This document shows, in pieces, positions 1 to 5,007 of a DNA stretch of 5,007 nt. The notes below the pieces were generated by a model. It saw only the letters and a list, made by a program, of their open reading frames with translations, was not told the origin of the DNA and did not search any database. This DNA comes from Pseudomonadota bacterium (GTDB lineage Bacteria; Pseudomonadota; Alphaproteobacteria; Rhizobiales; Xanthobacteraceae). A program made the position numbers and the translations under genes. The stretch is from the NCBI GenBank assembly GCA_023405565.1, contig JAEXXW010000509.1, positions 1 through 5,007 on the forward strand. The letters run 5' to 3'. How positions within the stretch are numbered: position 1 is the first letter of the stretch; every line of letters starts with the position of its first letter.

Positions 1-419
1 AGAGCCTTGCGCAGATCGGCGTGAAGACGACGATCAACAAGGTGCCGGGCGCGAACTGGCGGAGCGAGATGACCAAGAAGGAGATGCCCCTGATGGTCAA
101 TTTCTTCTCGGGCTGGCTCGATTATCCCGAATACTTCTTCTACTGGTGCTATCACGGCCAGAACGCCATCTTCAACACGATGAGCTATCAGAACAAGGCG
201 ATGGACGCGATGATCGATGCGGCGCGCGTCGCCGCGGCGGAGGGCCGGACCGCGGACTACGAGAAGGATGTGAAGGGCTTTGTTGAAAAGTCTTTCGAGG
301 ATGTCCCGCGCATTCCGCTGTTCCAGCCGACACTCGGTATGGCCTCGCAGAAAAACGTATCCGGCTATTGCTATTGGTTCCATCGCCAGCTCGATTATCG
401 CAGCCTGTCAAAGGCTTGA
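1..419 (+). CDS. ABC transporter substrate-binding protein, family 5 (C-terminal part, 5' truncated by window)
   Basis: This is the C-terminal end of a periplasmic solute-binding protein of the SBP_bac_5 family (dipeptide/oligopeptide/nickel/opine type), which delivers a solute to an ABC importer in the inner membrane. The reading frame is open from base 3 and gives 138 residues before TGA at 417-419; family members usually have about 500-540, so roughly three quarters, including the signal peptide, lie upstream. Family-like features are an LAQIGVKTTIN segment, an aromatic-rich stretch (SGWLDYPEYFFYW), a helix of the type NKAMDAMIDAAR, a YEKDVKGFVEK helix, and the late DVPRIPLFQP segment, which resembles the 'iPLyqp' strand near the end of this fold. 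A strong terminator follows 25 bases after the stop, so it is probably the last gene of its transcript. Substrate specificity cannot be told. Its position next to a catabolic operon suggests, without proof, that it imports that operon's substrate. Confidence 0.88.
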   Translation, partial: SLAQIGVKTTINKVPGANWRSEMTKKEMPLMVNFFSGWLDYPEYFFYWCYHGQNAIFNTMSYQNKAMDAMIDAARVAAAEGRTADYEKDVKGFVEKSFEDVPRIPLFQPTLGMASQKNVSGYCYWFHRQLDYRSLSKA

Positions 420-443
420 TCATCGTCGGCTAGCCGTCGGTTG

Positions 444-475
444 AAGGGCGCCCCTGTGGCGCCCTTTTTCGTTTT
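444..475 (+). terminator. Rho-independent terminator after the solute-binding protein gene
   Basis: A perfect 9-bp inverted repeat, AAGGGCGCC (444-452) and GGCGCCCTT (458-466), closes a 5-base loop and runs into a T-rich tract (TTTTTCGTTTT, 465-475). This is a textbook intrinsic terminator and would separate the transporter gene from the downstream operon. A perfect 10-bp palindrome, CGGCTAGCCG (427-436), lies between the stop codon and the terminator; its role is unknown and it may be chance. Confidence 0.9.
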
Positions 476-530
476 GCCAATGGAAGCCGCATGTTTTGCC
501 TAGGAAGCGGGCAGATCGCCCAGTCGCATT

Positions 531-550
531 CCGGGGCGAGCCCGGTTTTT
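531..550 (+). terminator. Second terminator-like hairpin
   Basis: CCGGG (531-535) and CCCGG (541-545) form a short GC-only stem with a 5-base loop, followed directly by TTTTT (546-550). The shape is that of a weak intrinsic terminator placed 14 bases before the sigma-54 element. It could act as a backup block to read-through from the upstream gene. The stem is only 5 bp, so it could be coincidental in GC-rich DNA. Confidence 0.4.
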
Positions 551-563
551 AATGTTTTCAGAC

Positions 564-579
564 TGGCACGTGACTTGCT
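564..579 (+). promoter_or_regulatory. Sigma-54 (RpoN) promoter, -24/-12 elements
   Basis: TGGCACG (564-570), a 4-base spacer, then TTGCT (575-579) matches the sigma-54 consensus TGGCACG-N4-TTGCW at every position. The invariant GG (565-566) and GC (577-578) are separated by exactly 10 bases, as required. Transcription is predicted to start near base 590, leaving a leader of about 56 bases before the amidohydrolase start. Sigma-54 promoters need an AAA+ enhancer-binding activator such as NtrC, bound upstream. I see no convincing NtrC-type palindrome in the roughly 140 bases upstream, so the activator is unknown. The location, just before the first gene of the operon and on the correct strand, supports a real promoter. 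Confidence 0.85.
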
Positions 580-586
580 AAAACAC

Positions 587-600
587 GTCAGTATACTAAC
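587..600 (+). promoter_or_regulatory. Palindrome at predicted transcription start, possible operator
   Basis: GTCAGTATACTAAC is a 14-base dyad centred on the perfect 8-base palindrome AGTATACT, with outer GT/AC pairs and one mismatched pair (589/598). It covers the start predicted from the sigma-54 element (about 590), where a bound protein could block initiation. Palindromes centred on GTATAC are known for some GntR/FadR-type regulators, so a repressor of that class is possible, but no regulator gene is in the window. The TATACT inside it looks like a -10 box but has no matching -35. Confidence 0.4.
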
Positions 601-625
601 GACTTTTCGGAACCGAAAAACGTCG
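600..625 (+). promoter_or_regulatory. Inverted repeat in the operon leader, possible operator or RNA hairpin
   Basis: TTTTCGG (604-610) and CCGAAAA (613-619) form a perfect 7-bp inverted repeat around AA. Beyond it, CGAC (600-603) pairs with GTCG (622-625) once the two bases 620-621 are bulged out. It lies in the untranslated leader, 20 bases before the preferred start codon and abutting the palindrome at 587-600. It may be a second operator half or a hairpin at the 5' end of the mRNA. It is not followed by a T tract, so it is not an intrinsic terminator. Confidence 0.4.
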
Positions 626-634
626 ATGGCTCAC

Positions 635-639
635 GGGAG
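635..639 (+). promoter_or_regulatory. Ribosome binding site deciding the amidohydrolase start
   Basis: GGGAG at 635-639 stands 6 bases before the ATG at 646 but directly abuts the other in-frame ATG at 640. Normal Shine-Dalgarno spacing therefore favours 646 as the start, shortening the protein by two residues. Confidence 0.6.
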
Positions 640-645
640 ATGCGC

Positions 646-1923
646 ATGACGGATACCAATCTCTTCGACATCGTCATCACCGGCGGGCATGTGATCTGCC
701 CTGCGTCGGATATCAATGGCGTCATGGACGTCGCGATTCGCGGTGGCCGGATCGCCGCGGTGCAAAAGGATATTCTGCCAAGCGCGGCAAAACAGGTTGT
801 CGATGCCAGGGGCAAGGTCGTGCTGCCGGGCCTGATCGATACGCATGGTCATGTCTATCAGTATGTGACCGGCCGCTTTGGCATGAATGCGGACATGGTC
901 GGTGTTCAGTCGGGTGTGACCACGGTCATCGACCAGGGCGGTCCGTCCTGCATGACGCTGCCGGGTTTTCGTAATTTTGTCGTCGAGACATCCAAGACCC
1001 GCGTGCTGGCTTTTCTCTCCGCCTATCTCGTCGGTGGTCTTGAGGGGCATCTCTATCCCAATCTCTACAGCCCGGACTGTGTCGATATCGATGCGACGGT
1101 GCTGTCGGCCAATGCCAACAAGGACATCGTGCGCGGCATCAAGGGGCATGCCGAAATCGGCGGCTTTGCACGCTGGGGCATCAAGGTACTCGAAATGTCG
1201 GCGGAGATCGGCCGCCAGACGGATTTGCCGCTTTACGTGCATTTTGGTCAGCTCTGGGGCCTGCCGGACAGCGGAGCGAATGGCGAGGATGCGGACACCA
1301 TCATCGAGCGTGTGATTCCGAAATTGCGGCCCGGCGATATTCTCGCGCATCCGTTCACGCGTCATCCCGGCGGCTTTGTCGATCGTGACGGCAATGTGCA
1401 TGCCGTCATCCGGGCGGCGCTCGATCGCGGTCTGAAAGTCGATGTCGGCCATGGCAGCCATTTTTCCTATCGGCTCGCACGCAAGGCGCTTGACGCGGGC
1501 ATCGTGCCGGACACGCTGGGCGCCGACATGCATGGTTACAACACGCATGTGCCGGCGCCGGCTGGCACGCCGGGCGAGCATCCCGACGATGAAAATCACC
1601 CCTTTGCCGGACAGGCGAAGTTCAGCCTGACGCAGGCGATGAGCTCGATGATGGCGCTCGGACTGACGCTTGAGCAGGTGGTGCCGATGGTCACCACCAA
1701 TCCGGCGAAGATGGTCGGCCGTTCCGATGAACTCGGTTCGCTTCAGGTCGGTCGTGTGGCGGATGTCACTGTGCTGTCGGATCTGCGCGGTCGTTTCGTG
1801 CTGGCCGACAACGAGAAGAACCATGTGGTCGCCGAGCGTCTGCTGCAGCCTGCTTTCTGCTTCCGTGCCGGCGAGCGCTTCGAGGCGATTGCGCCAATCC
1901 TGCCGCAGGCTGTCGCGGCCTGA
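646..1923 (+). CDS. Amidohydrolase/deacetylase-type metallohydrolase (dihydroorotase-like)
   Basis: This is a 425-residue, probably cytoplasmic TIM-barrel enzyme of the amidohydrolase superfamily, close to the 'amidohydrolase/deacetylase' group that includes Agrobacterium Atu3266 and is often mislabelled dihydroorotase. Members hydrolyse cyclic amides, N-acyl groups or esters with a two-metal site. The expected ligands are present: HxH in DTHGHVY (H67, H69), a bridging lysine, probably carboxylated, in RGIKGHAEIGG (K166), H199 in LYVHFGQ, H235 in ILAHPF, and the catalytic aspartate D294 in GADMHGYN. The VGHGSHFS segment (268-274) also matches the group. The N-terminal strand (DIVITGGHVICP) and C-terminal strands (GRVADVTVLSDL) form the usual beta-sandwich. 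A Pro/His-rich loop of about 20 residues (299-320) follows D294 and seems longer than in Atu3266. No signal peptide is seen. It is first in the operon, under the sigma-54 promoter. The substrate is unknown; the family is certain, the deacetylase label less so. Confidence 0.9.
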   Translation: MTDTNLFDIVITGGHVICPASDINGVMDVAIRGGRIAAVQKDILPSAAKQVVDARGKVVLPGLIDTHGHVYQYVTGRFGMNADMVGVQSGVTTVIDQGGPSCMTLPGFRNFVVETSKTRVLAFLSAYLVGGLEGHLYPNLYSPDCVDIDATVLSANANKDIVRGIKGHAEIGGFARWGIKVLEMSAEIGRQTDLPLYVHFGQLWGLPDSGANGEDADTIIERVIPKLRPGDILAHPFTRHPGGFVDRDGNVHAVIRAALDRGLKVDVGHGSHFSYRLARKALDAGIVPDTLGADMHGYNTHVPAPAGTPGEHPDDENHPFAGQAKFSLTQAMSSMMALGLTLEQVVPMVTTNPAKMVGRSDELGSLQVGRVADVTVLSDLRGRFVLADNEKNHVVAERLLQPAFCFRAGERFEAIAPILPQAVAA

Positions 1924-1956
1924 CGCTTTGCATCTGTTGGAGAATGTCGACACCGC

Positions 1957-1961
1957 AGAGG
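1957..1961 (+). promoter_or_regulatory. Ribosome binding site of the DUF1989 gene
   Basis: AGAGG at 1957-1961 stands 8 bases before the ATG at 1970 and supports that start. The frame is open much further upstream, but that part overlaps the amidohydrolase gene and lacks family similarity. The 46-base gap 1924-1969 holds nothing else I can recognise, with no terminator, so transcription should continue through it. Confidence 0.55.
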
Positions 1962-1969
1962 CGAAAACG

Positions 1970-2605
1970 ATGCTAGCCAGCACAATTCCAGGCCGTGTTG
2001 TCAGCGATGAGATCGTGGCTGCGGGAGCGCATTGGTATCGGAAAATACCGAAAGGTGCGGTGCTGAGGATCGTCGATCTGGAAGGACGCCAGTCCGTCGA
2101 TACGCTGATCTTCGACGCCACGCGCAGCGATGTGCGCTACAACGCGCCGAACACCGTCAAACTGGCCAGGAGCGTGTACGTCTCCAAGGGAGTCGTGCTT
2201 TACGACGATCTGGCCCAGCCGATGATGACGGTGATCGAGGATACGGTCGGCCGTCACGACACGCTGGCGGGCTGTTGCAGCCGCGAGATCAACACCGTGC
2301 GCTACGGCCAGCCGGGCAAGTGGAGTTGTCGCGACAATTTCCTCGAAGTGCTGGGCGCCCTCGGCATGAATGGCCGTGACATTCCGCCGAATATTAATTT
2401 CTTCATGCATGTGCCGGTCAGCGGCGACGGCGGTATCTTTATCGATGACGGCATTTCAAAGCCGGGCGACTATGTCGATCTTCGCGCGGAGAAGGATGTG
2501 CTGGTCGTCATCTCCAATTGTCCGCAGGAACTGAATCCCTGCTGCGGCGGCAAGCCGACGCCGATCCGGCTCACGATCTGGCAGACGGGTCAGACATCGC
2601 TGTGA
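1970..2605 (+). CDS. DUF1989 (urea carboxylase-associated / carboxyguanidine deiminase-like) protein
   Basis: The 211-residue product belongs to DUF1989 (urea amidolyase-associated proteins). Known members CgdA and CgdB form a heteromeric carboxyguanidine deiminase that releases ammonia in bacterial guanidine assimilation, so a C-N hydrolytic role in the cytosol is plausible. Hallmarks are RYNAPNTVKLARS (56-68), VIEDTVGRHDTLAGCCS (88-104), SCRDNFLEVLGALG (119-132), PPNINFFMHVPV (139-150), the strongly conserved KPGDYVDLRAEKDVLVVISNCPQ (164-186), and a final NPCCGGKPTPIRL. Conserved H96, C102, C103, C120, C184 and C191/C192 are candidate metal or catalytic residues; I infer this from conservation. 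Only one DUF1989 gene is visible, without the carboxylase, allophanate hydrolase or guanidine riboswitch that normally mark guanidine operons. It may therefore act on another amidine, urea-like or amide intermediate. Its stop overlaps the next start by one base. Confidence 0.88.
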   Translation: MLASTIPGRVVSDEIVAAGAHWYRKIPKGAVLRIVDLEGRQSVDTLIFDATRSDVRYNAPNTVKLARSVYVSKGVVLYDDLAQPMMTVIEDTVGRHDTLAGCCSREINTVRYGQPGKWSCRDNFLEVLGALGMNGRDIPPNINFFMHVPVSGDGGIFIDDGISKPGDYVDLRAEKDVLVVISNCPQELNPCCGGKPTPIRLTIWQTGQTSL

Positions 2606-3504
2606 TGAAGAATATGACATCCACGGACGTCAGCATCGCCGACCCGCGTTCGACATGGACGGCGTTGTCGCAAGCTGAGCGTGATGCCGCCTACGATAAC
2701 AACGGGGCCGTCGCCGACAGCCCGGCATTGATCGAAAAGCGCAACACAGGTTCTGCCGCCTATCGCAAGGCGCATCCGGCCGGGCTCGATATTCCCTATG
2801 GGCCGAAGGAGCGCAATCGCTTCGATCTCTATCCGGCAAAGAATGCGGATGCGCCGTGCCTTGTCTTTATCCATGGCGGCTATTGGCAGCGCAATTCACG
2901 CGAGGATTTTGCGACGTTCATGGCTGGCGTACAGGCGCATGGCTGGTCGGCGGCATTGCCAGGTTATTCGCTGGCGCCTGACGTGAAACTCGGTGACATC
3001 GTTGCCGAGATTCATGCCGCGCTGGACTGGTTGCAAAGTGAAGGGCCAAAGCACGGCATCTCAGGGCCGGTCATCCTCTCGGGCTGGTCCGCCGGTGGAC
3101 ATCTCGTCGCGATGGCCCTCGACCATCCGCTCGTCGCAGCCGGCTTTGCGATGTCGGGTGTCTACGATCTCGAAGCCTTGCGGGACACCAGGCTGAACGG
3201 GCCGCTGCAACTGACGGATAATGAGATTGCGACGCTGTCGCCGCTGCGCTTGCCGGTGGTGAACAAGCCGATGACCATCGCCTATGGCACGGCTGAACTG
3301 CCGACACTGGTCAACGATTCTCGCAATCTCCATGCGATGCGGGCGGCAGCGCATGCCCCGGGTGTGTTGCTGCCGGTCGCGCGGGCCAATCACTTCAACA
3401 TTCTCGAACAGCTCTCCGATCCCGAGGGCGAACTCACCTGTGCTGCACTTGATCTCGCGCGCTTCTGCAAGATCGCCAGCAGCCGGACCGGCAAGGCGAT
3501 GTGA
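2605..3504 (+). CDS. Alpha/beta hydrolase, arylformamidase (kynurenine formamidase)-like
   Basis: This is a 299-residue cytosolic serine hydrolase of the alpha/beta fold, in the group resembling AFMID/BNA7 kynurenine formamidases and carboxylesterases. The oxyanion-hole motif HGGYW is at residues 90-94, the nucleophile elbow GWSAGG puts the serine at S162, and the expected catalytic histidine is H263 in RANHFNILE. The acid is probably E231 in YGTAELPT or a nearby acidic residue. Other family-like parts are an N-terminal helix region (AAYDNNGAV), YGPKERNRFDLYP before the first core strand, and SGVYDLEAL (184-192). The start is chosen at the TGATG junction with the DUF1989 gene; ATG 2614 in the same frame is an alternative. 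The ribosome site is weak, fitting translational coupling. In this operon it may hydrolyse an N-formyl, amide or ester product of ring cleavage; the true substrate is unknown. Confidence 0.88.
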   Translation: MKNMTSTDVSIADPRSTWTALSQAERDAAYDNNGAVADSPALIEKRNTGSAAYRKAHPAGLDIPYGPKERNRFDLYPAKNADAPCLVFIHGGYWQRNSREDFATFMAGVQAHGWSAALPGYSLAPDVKLGDIVAEIHAALDWLQSEGPKHGISGPVILSGWSAGGHLVAMALDHPLVAAGFAMSGVYDLEALRDTRLNGPLQLTDNEIATLSPLRLPVVNKPMTIAYGTAELPTLVNDSRNLHAMRAAAHAPGVLLPVARANHFNILEQLSDPEGELTCAALDLARFCKIASSRTGKAM

Positions 3505-5007
3505 TGAAGGCGGGGGGCGAGGGATCCGGCGTTGGTCGGTCGGTTCATCGCAAGGAGGATGACCGCTATCTACGCGGCAAGGGCGAGTTCGTCGGCGATA
3601 TCAAGCTGGCCGGCATGCGCGAGCTTGCCTTCGTGCGCAGTCCTTTGGCCCATGCGCGAATCCTGCATGTCCGCAAACCGGCAGGACATGAGCGCAACGT
3701 CTTCGTGGCGTCCGATCTCGCCGGCGTGAAGCCGATTGTCGCCAATTCCGGATTGCCCGGCTTCAAATCGTCCGCACAACCGATCCTTGCTCATGACAAG
3801 GTGCGCCATGTCGGCGAGGCGATTGCTGTTTGCGTCGCGGCGACGCGGGCCGAAGCCGAAGACCTCGCTGCTGCGGTCGAGATCGACTTTGAGGAATTGC
3901 CCGCGGTCGTCGATATGCTCGCGGCGCGCATGCCCGGCTCGCCGCTGGTGCATGAGCCATGGGGTGACAACGTCTTCCTCGAAAGCCGTGTCGAAGCCGA
4001 CCTGTCCGAGATCAAGAAGACCGCCCCCGTCGTGGTGCATCGGACGCTGCGGACGGCGCGTCAATGCATGTCGCCGATGGAAGGGCGCGGCGTCGTCGCT
4101 GTCTATGATCGGCGCCTCGATCAGATCGTGCTGCATACGGCGACACAGATCCCGCACATCATCCGTACCGGGCTTGCCGGCTGTCTCGGCGTGTCGGAAG
4201 AAAACGTGCGCATCGTTGCGCCGGATATCGGCGGCGGCTTCGGCTACAAGGGGATGCTGCTGTCGGAGGAGGTCTGCGCGGCGTTTCTGGCAAAACATCT
4301 TGGCCATCCGGTGCGCTGGCTGGAAGACCGGCGTGAGCAGCTTGCCGGCAACGCCAATTGCCGCGAGCATCATTACGACATCACGGCCTATGCCGACAGC
4401 GATGGCCGGCTGATCGCGCTTGACGCGGCCGCGACCGTCGATACCGGGGCCTATTCCATCTATCCCTTCTCGGCCTGTCTCGAGGCGGCGCAGGTCGCGA
4501 GCATCCTGCCGGGGCCTTACAAATTCGATGCCTATCGTTGCGTAACCTGGTCGTCGGCGACCAACAAGCCCGGGCTCGTGCCCTATCGTGGCGTGGCTCG
4601 CGCCGGCGTTTGTTATGCGATGGAAATGATCATCGATGCTGTCGCTTACGCGATAGCCAAGGAGCCTTACGAGGTTCGCCTGCGCAATCTCGTCCAGCCG
4701 GAAGAGATGCCGTTCGACAACATCACCAACAAGCATTTCGACAGTGGCGATTATCCGGAATGTCTGCGCCGCGTGGTGGAAGCGATCGATCTGCCGGCTA
4801 TACGGCAGAAGCAGAAGGACGCGACCAACTCTTCCGTGAAGATCGGCGTCGGCTTCTCGATCTTCTGCGAGCAGGGCGCGCATGGCACATCGGTCTATTA
4901 TGGCTGGGGTATTCCGATGGTGCCTGGCTTCGAACAGGCCGTGGCGCGACTGACGCCGGATGGCGGTCTCGAATTGCGCGTCGGTATCCAGTCGCACGGA
5001 CAGGGGC
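3504..5007 (+). CDS. Xanthine dehydrogenase family, molybdopterin-binding large subunit (3' truncated by window)
   Basis: The frame is open to the window end, giving 501 residues of a protein usually about 770-790 long. It is the catalytic subunit of a molybdenum hydroxylase (xanthine dehydrogenase/aldehyde oxidase/CoxL-like), which adds a water-derived oxygen to a carbon of N-heterocycles or aldehydes; partner FAD and 2Fe-2S subunits are not in view. The a/b hammerhead domain is at about 15-140 (HRKEDDRYLRGKGEFVGDI; HVGEAIAVCVA), followed by the cofactor domain with SPMEGRGVVA (190-199), PDIGGGFGYKG (240-250), YRGVARAG (361-368) and QSHGQG (496-501). The catalytic glutamate near the C-terminus is beyond the window. 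The substrate loop reads YRGVARAG rather than the common YRGxGRPE, and has no CoxL-type YRCSFR cysteine, so it is not a CO dehydrogenase. The start ATG overlaps the preceding TGA (TGATG), with AAGG at 3493-3496 as ribosome site. The substrate is unknown. Confidence 0.93.
   Translation, partial: MKAGGEGSGVGRSVHRKEDDRYLRGKGEFVGDIKLAGMRELAFVRSPLAHARILHVRKPAGHERNVFVASDLAGVKPIVANSGLPGFKSSAQPILAHDKVRHVGEAIAVCVAATRAEAEDLAAAVEIDFEELPAVVDMLAARMPGSPLVHEPWGDNVFLESRVEADLSEIKKTAPVVVHRTLRTARQCMSPMEGRGVVAVYDRRLDQIVLHTATQIPHIIRTGLAGCLGVSEENVRIVAPDIGGGFGYKGMLLSEEVCAAFLAKHLGHPVRWLEDRREQLAGNANCREHHYDITAYADSDGRLIALDAAATVDTGAYSIYPFSACLEAAQVASILPGPYKFDAYRCVTWSSATNKPGLVPYRGVARAGVCYAMEMIIDAVAYAIAKEPYEVRLRNLVQPEEMPFDNITNKHFDSGDYPECLRRVVEAIDLPAIRQKQKDATNSSVKIGVGFSIFCEQGAHGTSVYYGWGIPMVPGFEQAVARLTPDGGLELRVGIQSHGQG

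Noticed and set aside
592..597. TATACT as a sigma-70 -10 box
   Set aside because: The bases 15-18 upstream (for example CGTGAC at 569-574) do not resemble TTGACA, and TTGCTA at 575-580 is only 11 bases away. The sigma-54 elements explain the region better, and TATACT is part of a palindrome.
640..645. ATG at 640 as the amidohydrolase start
   Set aside because: GGGAG directly abuts this ATG, leaving no Shine-Dalgarno spacing, whereas the ATG at 646 has a 6-base spacer. The two differ by only two residues, so this is a preference.
420..645. Guanidine riboswitch or other known riboswitch upstream of the operon
   Set aside because: The leader after the predicted start is only about 56 bases and holds just simple palindromes, with none of the conserved motifs I would expect of a guanidine riboswitch.
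631..2121. Long open frame (496 codons) on the minus strand opposite the amidohydrolase gene
   Set aside because: The translation has no recognisable family motifs, is rich in Arg/His as expected for an antisense shadow of GC-biased codons, and lies opposite a clearly conserved gene.
3552..3561. AAGGAGG followed by ATG as a translation start
   Set aside because: The spacing is zero and the ATG is out of frame with the Mo-hydroxylase. The same bases encode the conserved R-K-E-D-D-R segment, so the match is coincidental.
3570..4997. Long open frame (475 codons) on the minus strand opposite the Mo-hydroxylase gene
   Set aside because: Same reason: an antisense shadow of a high-GC gene, with Arg/His/Asp-rich composition and no domain signature.
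3504..5007. Carbon monoxide dehydrogenase large subunit (CoxL)
   Set aside because: The CoxL active-site YRCSFR loop, with its copper-binding cysteine, is replaced by YRGVARAG, so only the general Mo-hydroxylase family can be claimed.

Overview
This window looks like alphaproteobacterial chromosomal DNA, probably from the Hyphomicrobiales (Rhizobium/Bradyrhizobium-type soil bacteria). The evidence is high G+C, strong GC bias at third codon positions (which creates long antisense shadow frames), tightly packed catabolic genes, a family-5 ABC solute-binding protein beside a degradation operon, and a sigma-54 promoter. This placement comes from style and protein families, not from a taxonomic marker.

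Layout: all genes are on the + strand. Positions 1-419 hold the C-terminal 138 residues of a peptide/opine/nickel-type ABC substrate-binding protein, followed by a strong intrinsic terminator (444-475). The 226-base gap to the next gene holds a second terminator-like hairpin (531-550), a near-consensus sigma-54 (RpoN) promoter (564-579), and two adjacent palindromes (587-600 and 600-625) at or just after the predicted transcription start. A four-gene operon then begins: a binuclear-metal amidohydrolase of the dihydroorotase/deacetylase type (646-1923), a DUF1989 protein related to carboxyguanidine deiminase subunits (1970-2605), an alpha/beta hydrolase of the arylformamidase type (2605-3504), and the molybdopterin-binding subunit of a xanthine dehydrogenase/aldehyde oxidase family enzyme (3504 to beyond the window end). 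The last two junctions are TGATG stop/start overlaps, which suggests translational coupling.

How they may work together (inference): the operon combines a molybdenum hydroxylase, a cyclic-amide or ester hydrolase, a formamidase-like serine hydrolase and a C-N deiminase-like protein, under a promoter class typical of nitrogen control. This suits stepwise breakdown of a nitrogen-containing compound, perhaps an N-heterocycle, as a nitrogen source, with the upstream ABC binding protein perhaps importing it. The substrate cannot be read from the sequence, and I do not recognise this exact combination as a named pathway. It is the best candidate in the window for an undescribed system.
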